Source: Oceanospirillaceae bacterium
Lineage (GTDB): Bacteria; Pseudomonadota; Gammaproteobacteria; Pseudomonadales; Balneatricaceae
Reading direction: 5' to 3'
Assembly (NCBI GenBank): GCA_024640955.1
Contig: JAHEDZ010000015.1
Span: 1 to 49,531, forward strand
DNA: 49,531 bases
This document shows positions 44,341 through 49,531 of the stretch, in pieces. The first letter of the stretch is position 1; every line of letters starts with the position of its first letter. The notes under the pieces were generated by a model. It was not told the DNA's origin and searched no databases. It saw only the letters and a program-made list of their open reading frames with translations. The position numbers and the translations under genes are program-made.

Positions 44341-44363
44341 GTTTGTAGGGGGTTACTACAAAC
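44341..44363. repeat. Perfect inverted repeat near the sulA 3' side
   Basis: GTTTGTAG-ggggtta-CTACAAAC pairs over 8 bases and lies within 10 bases of the terminator. It could fold as a second 3' hairpin on the lexA-sulA transcript. Confidence 0.4.
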
Positions 44364-44503
44364 GGGGGATCGTTGAGGCGAAACCTAGGCAGGAGCCCAC
44401 TCGGATAGGTGGCGATGCAGGCTCTGTATTGGGTCTTGGGTCGCGTGCTATGCTCGCTCCTACTACAACGTGGTAGCGTGCTACGCTTGTTGCTAGTTGT
44501 GAA

Positions 44504-44902
44504 TTACAGTGTGCGCACCAAGAGGCACTGAGTTTCTGAGTCGATGTAGGTCGACTTTAGTTGCTCGACCAGCGCATCATCAGACTCATCTTTGTGCCAG
44601 CAGATCAGTGTATGACAGGTGCCTGCCTGCAATGCGCGCTGGGCCAAGAGATCAATCCCGTGGCGCTGGTCGCGACGTAGAATCCACAAACGCTTGAGGT
44701 CCACACCCGCGCTCTGTAAGCGCTGCTTGTCGAGAGATTTGGGTGGCTCTAGCAGCACCAGCCAGCTTTCGTGCTGACTCAAACCAGCAAGCATCGGTAG
44801 TAGCAGCGCATCGCTTTCAGCCTGTGCAGAGTGTTGCACAATCTCTGTAAGTTGCAGCGGTTTGACATAATCCTGAAGCGGTAGAGAGACCATTGCGTTC
44901 AT
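44504..44902 (-). CDS. sulA: SOS cell division inhibitor SulA (pseudomonad type)
   Basis: The 132-aa protein starts at ATG 44902 with GAGGG upstream. It shows SulA-type features: ITEIVQ-like LTEIVQHSAQAESDALLLPMLAGLSQHESWLVLLEPPKSLDKQRLQSAGVDLKRLWIL, then the RecA-fold strand. SulA binds FtsZ and stops division during DNA damage. It lies 10 bases after lexA and is cotranscribed, the order seen in Pseudomonas. It is shorter than E. coli SulA (169 aa). Confidence 0.85.
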   Translation of the reverse strand: MNAMVSLPLQDYVKPLQLTEIVQHSAQAESDALLLPMLAGLSQHESWLVLLEPPKSLDKQRLQSAGVDLKRLWILRRDQRHGIDLLAQRALQAGTCHTLICWHKDESDDALVEQLKSTYIDSETQCLLVRTL

Positions 44903-44912
44903 GTTGTTACCC

Positions 44913-45521
44913 TCAGAGCTCTTGCTGGCGGATGATGCCAACACCGAGCCCTTCAATCGTTAATTCTTGTTCGCGCAGATCAACCTCAATTGGGTCAAAC
45001 TCCTCGTTCTCCGCGATCAGGTAAACCATGTGGCCCTGACGCGAGAAGCGCTTAACGGTGACATCCTCGCCAACGCGGGCAACTACAACCTGGCCTTCGC
45101 GTGCATCACGCGTCTGATGTACCGCCAACAGATCGCCGTCCATAATGCCGATGTTCTTCATGCTCATACCGCGTACACGCAGAAGGTAGTCTGCGCGTGG
45201 GCGGAAGAAGTCAGAACCGATGGTGCAGTAGTCATCGACGTGCTGTTGCGCCAGGATAGGCTCACCCGCTGCAACCTGACCGATGATCGGAAGACCTTCC
45301 TCTTCGTTCTCCTCACCCACTAGCCGAATCCCACGTGAGGTGCCGGGAATCATCTCGATCGCCCCTTTGCGCGCTAGCGCTTTGAGGTGCTCTTCGGCGG
45401 CGTTGGCTGATTTGAAGCCAAGCTCGTTGGCGATATCCACACGAGTAGGCGGGTAGCCAGTGTCGTGAATATGGCGGCGCACGATGTCGAGTACTTCCTG
45501 TTGGCGGTTTGTCAGTTTCAT
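44913..45521 (-). CDS. lexA: LexA SOS repressor
   Basis: The 202-aa protein has a winged-helix N-domain ([54 protein letters not shown]), the Ala-Gly self-cleavage bond in [10 protein letters not shown], the catalytic Ser in [22 protein letters not shown] and the Lys in [11 protein letters not shown]. It represses SOS genes until RecA-stimulated self-cleavage. Upstream LexA boxes at 45531-45565 give autoregulation, and sulA is the next gene in the operon. Confidence 0.97.
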   Translation of the reverse strand: MKLTNRQQEVLDIVRRHIHDTGYPPTRVDIANELGFKSANAAEEHLKALARKGAIEMIPGTSRGIRLVGEENEEEGLPIIGQVAAGEPILAQQHVDDYCTIGSDFFRPRADYLLRVRGMSMKNIGIMDGDLLAVHQTRDAREGQVVVARVGEDVTVKRFSRQGHMVYLIAENEEFDPIEVDLREQELTIEGLGVGIIRQQEL

Positions 45522-45530
45522 GGGAATCCC

Positions 45531-45546
45531 CTGGGTGTTTATACAC
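45531..45546. promoter_or_regulatory. Second, weaker LexA box
   Basis: CTGG-GTGTTTAT-ACAC differs from CTGT-N8-ACAG at one position per half-site. It lies 4 bases from the perfect box, so cooperative repression is likely. It is 9 bases upstream of the lexA start codon. Confidence 0.6.
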
Positions 45547-45549
45547 TAT

Positions 45550-45565
45550 CTGTAGTTTTATACAG
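45550..45565. promoter_or_regulatory. LexA (SOS) box, perfect consensus
   Basis: CTGT-AGTTTTAT-ACAG matches the consensus CTGT-N8-ACAG exactly. It lies 28 bases upstream of lexA and 80 bases upstream of dinG, in the divergent intergenic region. Confidence 0.92.
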
Positions 45566-45590
45566 TAGTTTATCCAGCGTCAAGTGTTAG

Positions 45591-45606
45591 ATGTAAATTT
45601 ATCCAG
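45591..45606. promoter_or_regulatory. Third LexA-like site near dinG
   Basis: ATGT-AAATTTAT-CCAG (CTGG-ATAAATTT-ACAT on the other strand) keeps the SOS-box spacing with one mismatch in each half-site. It sits 39 bases before the dinG start, so it may give dinG its own damage control. Confidence 0.5.
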
Positions 45607-45645
45607 TATTTTGTATGATGCGCCCACATCTGCAGGGGAATATCG

Positions 45646-47766
45646 GTGCTCGATAAAGAACTTAAAGCCACTATTCAAGGCTCTTACAGCCAGTTTCTAG
45701 ACGCAAAGGGCTTGCGTGCGCGCTACGCGCAGAAGGAGATGATTGCTGCCATAGCACGCCAGATCGGTGGTGTTATGCAGGATGGCAGCGGTACCCGTTT
45801 GGGTGAGAAACATGTTGTTGCTGTAGAAGCGGGTACCGGTACCGGTAAGACGATTGCTTATCTTTTGGCGGCTCTGCCAATCGCGCAGGCACGTGATAAA
45901 ACGCTTATTATCTCTACTGCCACAGTTGCGTTGCAGGAGCAGCTTATCCACAAAGATCTGCCTGAGTTGTTAGAGAAGACCGACCTGAGTTTTCGCTACC
46001 AAATCGCTAAGGGCCGTCGTCGTTATCTCTGCCTCAATAAACTCGAATCCTCATTGGAGCAGCAGAACGGTCTTAATCAGATGGCACTGTATGAGGATGA
46101 GATGGCGCTGCGATTGGGGCCGGAGGATCTCAAACTCTATAAAAGCTTGATGGATGAGTATGCCTCGGGCCGTTGGAGCGGCGATCGAGATGAGCTGAGT
46201 GTCGAGCTTGATGAGGCGGTTTGGTATCCACTGACTGCGGATCACCACCAATGTACCAATCGGCGCTGTGCCAACTTTAGCGCCTGTCCGTTTTTTCGCT
46301 CGCGCGCTGAGTTAGAGCAAGCTGACCTTATCGTAGTCAACCATGATCTGGTGTTGGCGGACCTTTCTCTCGGTGGCGGTGCCATACTTCCCGAGCCTGC
46401 TGATTCCATTTATCTGTTCGACGAGGCTCACCATCTTGGAGAGAAGGCGACTGGACACTTTGCGTTATCTATGCGCATCAAAGCCAGCGAAAAGCAGCTC
46501 AAAGGGTACGAAAAAATTTTTAAGCAACTTCTAGATGAGTCTGATAATGCGCTGATTATAAAGGATTCGATAGAGCGAATGCAGCGCCCAGTCCAGGAGG
46601 TTTTGCACGCCTTGGGGGCTCTGGATCAGCGCCTTGATGAGGAGCTGTTGCTGTTGAAAGAGGGTGACAGGCGTAAGCGCTATAACCGTGGTGAGGTACC
46701 GGAAGCCTTGCGTGATCTGAGCCGTAATCTGAGCGTCGCTTTGACGCGCTTAGATGGTCTGATGGAAACCTTGCTAGCCAAGGTTAAAGAGGCGCTGGAG
46801 GCTGAGGGTGCCGAACTGGATAGAGGCTTCGCAGAGCGTTGGGCCCCTGTTTTAGGTGCAAATTGGGCGCGATTGCAGCGCATGAGTTGGCTCGCGCGCA
46901 GTTTTGCAACTCAAGATGAGGAGGGGGCACCACCTACAGCGCGTTGGTTGGTTAAGCATGAGAACGAGATGGGTGTCGACACCGAGATGCACAGCGCCCC
47001 GGTTTCCGCTCGCGAACATCTGCATCAGCTACTCTGGGATCAGTGTTATGGTGCTGTGTTGACCTCTGCGACGCTGACAGCGCTCGGATCTTTTGAGACG
47101 CTATTCACCCAATTAGGGCTGCCGGTGGATACACCGGCTCTACGCTTAGCTAGCCCCTTCGATTACGCTAGTAAGGCGCGCCTTGAAGTGCCGGTTATGA
47201 GTTCGGATCCGGGTAAGGCAGACGAGCATACCGACGAAGTCGCTGAATGGTTGGGCCGTGAACTTCCGCAATTAACGGCGGTGTTGGTGTTGTTCACCTC
47301 CTGGCGGCAGATGAATCGCGTTATGGATCTGTTAGAAGATGAGCTTCTCGAGCGGGTTATCCCGCAGGGTGATCTTAGTAAGCAGGTGATGCTGCAGACT
47401 CACCGCGAGCGAATCGACACAGGCAGCCCTAGCATTCTCTTTGGGTTGGCCTCATTCGCTGAGGGTGTAGATTTACCCGGTGACTACCTAAAAGATGTTA
47501 TCATCTGCAAGTTGCCGTTTAGTGTGCCCGATGACCCCGTCGATGCAACGCTTGCAGAGTGGGTTGAGGAGCGCGGCGGTAACGCGTTTCAGGATATTTC
47601 CGTGCCGGCGGCATCCGTAAAGCTCACCCAAGCGGTGGGACGTCTGTTGCGTACAGAATCGGATAGCGGGCGCGTTGTACTGTTGGATAGGCGAGTAGTG
47701 TCTCGTCGTTACGGCCAGGCTCTGCTTGATGCACTGCCGCCGTTCCAACGCGTAATTCACAGGTAG
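45646..47766 (+). CDS. dinG: ATP-dependent DNA helicase DinG (iron-sulfur, XPD-like)
   Basis: The 706-aa protein is close to E. coli DinG (716). Walker A is VEAGTGTGKTIAYLL, the DEAH box is DEAHHLGEKA, and motif V/VI is near QAVGRLLRTESD. Four Cys for the 4Fe-4S cluster are visible: one in RRRYLCLNKL and the group CTNRRCANFSAC. It unwinds DNA and R-loops 5' to 3'. Start GTG 45646 has GGGGA upstream. SOS regulation is known for E. coli dinG, and LexA sites lie upstream here. Confidence 0.95.
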   Translation: MLDKELKATIQGSYSQFLDAKGLRARYAQKEMIAAIARQIGGVMQDGSGTRLGEKHVVAVEAGTGTGKTIAYLLAALPIAQARDKTLIISTATVALQEQLIHKDLPELLEKTDLSFRYQIAKGRRRYLCLNKLESSLEQQNGLNQMALYEDEMALRLGPEDLKLYKSLMDEYASGRWSGDRDELSVELDEAVWYPLTADHHQCTNRRCANFSACPFFRSRAELEQADLIVVNHDLVLADLSLGGGAILPEPADSIYLFDEAHHLGEKATGHFALSMRIKASEKQLKGYEKIFKQLLDESDNALIIKDSIERMQRPVQEVLHALGALDQRLDEELLLLKEGDRRKRYNRGEVPEALRDLSRNLSVALTRLDGLMETLLAKVKEALEAEGAELDRGFAERWAPVLGANWARLQRMSWLARSFATQDEEGAPPTARWLVKHENEMGVDTEMHSAPVSAREHLHQLLWDQCYGAVLTSATLTALGSFETLFTQLGLPVDTPALRLASPFDYASKARLEVPVMSSDPGKADEHTDEVAEWLGRELPQLTAVLVLFTSWRQMNRVMDLLEDELLERVIPQGDLSKQVMLQTHRERIDTGSPSILFGLASFAEGVDLPGDYLKDVIICKLPFSVPDDPVDATLAEWVEERGGNAFQDISVPAASVKLTQAVGRLLRTESDSGRVVLLDRRVVSRRYGQALLDALPPFQRVIHR

Positions 47767-47808
47767 CTAACGAGATAGCTACACAGACAGATTAAGAGAG
47801 CACAGACG

Positions 47809-49531
47809 TTGAGCACTGAGCAGACAACTGAAAAGAGCATCGATCAGACTTCACAAACCCCTGCAGAGGCGAAAGTAGACAACGGAACAGCGGGCGAACA
47901 GGGCGAGGGCTCTGAAAAGCAGGGCAACCGCCGCCCACGTGGCCGTAAACCCCGGGGTGGACAGAACAACCGTCGCCGTGGCGGTCGTAATGAGCGCAAC
48001 AGCGAAAAGGCACAAGAAGAGTGGAGCCTGGAGCAATTTCAGGTCGAAGAAGTTGAGGACAAAGCGCGCTTCCATGATTTCAACCTGCCTGACGTGCTGA
48101 TGCGCGCTATCGCTGACCTTGGCTTTGAGTATGCGACTCCCATCCAGGCTGCGACTATAAAGCCAGCGCTAAAGGGGTCCGACATTATCGGTAAGGCACA
48201 GACCGGTACCGGCAAGACTGCAGCGTTCTTGATTGGTGTAATTACGGACTTACTAGATTTTAAACTCGAAGATGAGCCTCACCTATCCGAGCCGCGCGCA
48301 CTGATCATCGCACCCACGCGTGAACTCGCGCTGCAGATTGCTTCGGATGCTGAGGGTCTTGTGAAGTATGCAGGTCTGCGAGTGGTCTCGCTGGTCGGCG
48401 GCATGGACTATGAGATCCAGCGTAAAGCTCTGGCTGAGGGTCCTGTTGATATTCTGGTCGCTACGCCGGGTCGTCTGATCGACTTCGTACGCAATCGTGA
48501 GGTTGACCTACACAACGTTGAGGTGCTGGTCCTAGATGAAGCGGATCGCATGCTAAGCATGGGCTTCATCCCAGATGTGCGCACTATCATTCGCTCGACT
48601 CCACGCAAGGGGGCTGACCGCCAGACGCTGCTATACAGCGCGACCTTTACCGATGAGATTATGCGCCTCGCGGCGCAGTGGACACGTGATCCGGTCACCG
48701 TGGAGATTGAGTCTGATAACAAAACTACAGACAACGTTAGCCAACAGGTCTTCTTGGTCTCCAGCGATCAGAAGTATAACCTGCTGCGCAACTACCTAAG
48801 CGTGAATGGTATTGAGCGCGCGATTGTGTTCTGTAACCGTCGTCATCAGACGCGTGATCTAGCTGCACGTCTTCAGAAAGATGGCGTAAAAGCTGAGTTG
48901 ATGTCTGGCGAGATCCCGCAGAACAAACGCATAAAAACCCTTGAGAATTTCCGTAGCGGAAAGATTCAAGTATTGGTAGCAACCGATGTTGCGGGTCGCG
49001 GTATTCATATTGATGGCGTTAGCCTCGTTGTTAACTACCAGCTGCCAGAAGATTCCGATGATTACGTACACCGTATCGGCCGTACAGGCAGGGCTGGTGC
49101 CACAGGGACGTCTATCTGTTTTGCGTGTGAAGATGACTCTTTCTTAATTCCAGATATTGAGGCACAGACTGGCGTTAAGCTTGAGTGTATCCATCCAGAG
49201 CCTGAGCTTTTGGCTGATGTGATGGCTGTGACAGCGGTAGAGGAGACGCCGGCAATTGCTGAAGCGCCGGTCGCTGATGAAGTGCTGGCAGAAGTTGAAG
49301 TCGAGGCGAGCGAAGCTAAGGACGCAGTTGAAGCGCCCAATGCTGAGGCTAACCCTGCTGAAACTCCTGCAACTGTGGTTGCTGCCGCTGATGCTCCCGC
49401 AACTGAAGGCGAAGCCGAGCAGACAGAAGAGCAGATGGACCAGTCTGATCTGGAAACACTGGACGGTGTCGCAGAGGTTGCTCAGCCTGTCGAAGCAGAA
49501 GCAGAAGCAGAAGCAGAAGCAGAAGCAGAAG
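47809..49531 (+). CDS. rhlB: DEAD-box RNA helicase, RhlB type, C-terminus cut by the window
   Basis: From TTG 47809 the frame stays open for 574 codons to the window end. The first 85 residues are Gln/Glu-rich then Arg/Gly-rich ([19 protein letters not shown]), an RNA-binding tail. The helicase core has the Q-motif and motif I ([25 protein letters not shown]), DEAD in [16 protein letters not shown] in LLYSATF, and [10 protein letters not shown]. Its order and sequence fit RhlB, which works with RNase E. After about residue 450 a long acidic Ala/Glu/Val-rich region follows, much longer than E. coli RhlB (421 aa). The start lacks a strong ribosome binding site; no ATG occurs before the core. 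Confidence 0.88.
   Translation, partial: MSTEQTTEKSIDQTSQTPAEAKVDNGTAGEQGEGSEKQGNRRPRGRKPRGGQNNRRRGGRNERNSEKAQEEWSLEQFQVEEVEDKARFHDFNLPDVLMRAIADLGFEYATPIQAATIKPALKGSDIIGKAQTGTGKTAAFLIGVITDLLDFKLEDEPHLSEPRALIIAPTRELALQIASDAEGLVKYAGLRVVSLVGGMDYEIQRKALAEGPVDILVATPGRLIDFVRNREVDLHNVEVLVLDEADRMLSMGFIPDVRTIIRSTPRKGADRQTLLYSATFTDEIMRLAAQWTRDPVTVEIESDNKTTDNVSQQVFLVSSDQKYNLLRNYLSVNGIERAIVFCNRRHQTRDLAARLQKDGVKAELMSGEIPQNKRIKTLENFRSGKIQVLVATDVAGRGIHIDGVSLVVNYQLPEDSDDYVHRIGRTGRAGATGTSICFACEDDSFLIPDIEAQTGVKLECIHPEPELLADVMAVTAVEETPAIAEAPVADEVLAEVEVEASEAKDAVEAPNAEANPAETPATVVAAADAPATEGEAEQTEEQMDQSDLETLDGVAEVAQPVEAEAEAEAEAEAE
49492..49531. repeat. Hexanucleotide tandem repeat (GAAGCA)n in the helicase tail
   Basis: The last 40 bases are GAAGCA repeats (about 6.7 units, encoding Glu-Ala), and the repeat continues past the window edge. 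It is in frame, so copy-number change would alter only the acidic tail length. Confidence 0.85.

Noticed and set aside
44364-44476. Further REP-like element after the lexA-sulA terminator
   Set aside because: Only short fragments (such as TCGCGTGCTATGCTCGCTCC) resemble the family; too weak to call.

Overview
The window is a stretch of a gammaproteobacterial chromosome, most likely a marine member of the Oceanospirillales/Pseudomonadales. The grounds are a complete ccoNOQP-ccoG-fixH-ccoIS cluster, rlmM, a ProQ-type RNA chaperone, trxC, a class I PHA synthase, slt, uup, and the topA / DUF6586-like / lexA-sulA neighbourhood familiar from pseudomonads. Genus cannot be settled from the sequence alone. 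I recognised no rRNA, tRNA, CRISPR array or complete insertion sequence.

Region 1 (1-8170) is accessory and signalling-rich. It holds the tail of a response-regulator receiver domain, a PAS-GGDEF-EAL protein with a degenerate cyclase site, a RelB/RelE-type and a HigB/HigA-type toxin-antitoxin module, and a multi-TM hybrid histidine kinase overlapping a lone receiver protein. Both toxin genes are broken by single-base length changes in homopolymer runs, while both antitoxins are intact. A ~350 bp block carrying the RelE-like toxin occurs again at about 7676-8026, where the toxin has a nonsense codon. The two copies are direct repeats bracketing higBA and the kinase pair.

Region 2 (8173-17250) is the microaerobic respiration cluster on the minus strand: ccoN-ccoO-ccoQ-ccoP, a terminator, then ccoG, fixH, ccoI, ccoS and a TauE/SafE-like membrane protein. 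A perfect FNR/Anr box lies in the ccoN/rlmM intergenic region.

Region 3 (17248-34540) is mixed housekeeping and catabolism: rlmM, an ABM-domain protein, a TusA-like sulfur carrier, a ProQ-domain protein, a 3-hydroxyisobutyryl-CoA hydrolase-like enzyme and trxC. It continues with a TRAP transporter operon (dctP-dctQ-dctM-amidase plus a previously unlisted 54-aa membrane protein), an overlapping carboxymuconolactone decarboxylase-like / MATE / DUF3080 operon, an ABC1 kinase with two small membrane proteins, a DCC-family protein, phaC and a small glutaredoxin-like protein.

Region 4 (34556-49531) holds slt, uup, a universal stress protein, a DUF1653 protein, topA, a DUF6586-like gene, lexA-sulA, dinG and an RhlB-type RNA helicase running off the end. 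LexA boxes lie between lexA and dinG. Two further small ORFs in this region are each interrupted by one in-frame amber codon.

A family of short REP-like palindromic elements (core resembling GAGCGATGTAGCGCAAAGCG) is scattered between genes at about 19.6, 21.4, 31.4, 32.2 and 39.6 kb. The strongest leads are the two-toxin decay pattern with its duplicated block, the small membrane protein behind the amidase, the REP-like family, the terminator-like hairpin inside the TRAP operon, and the amber-split ORFs.
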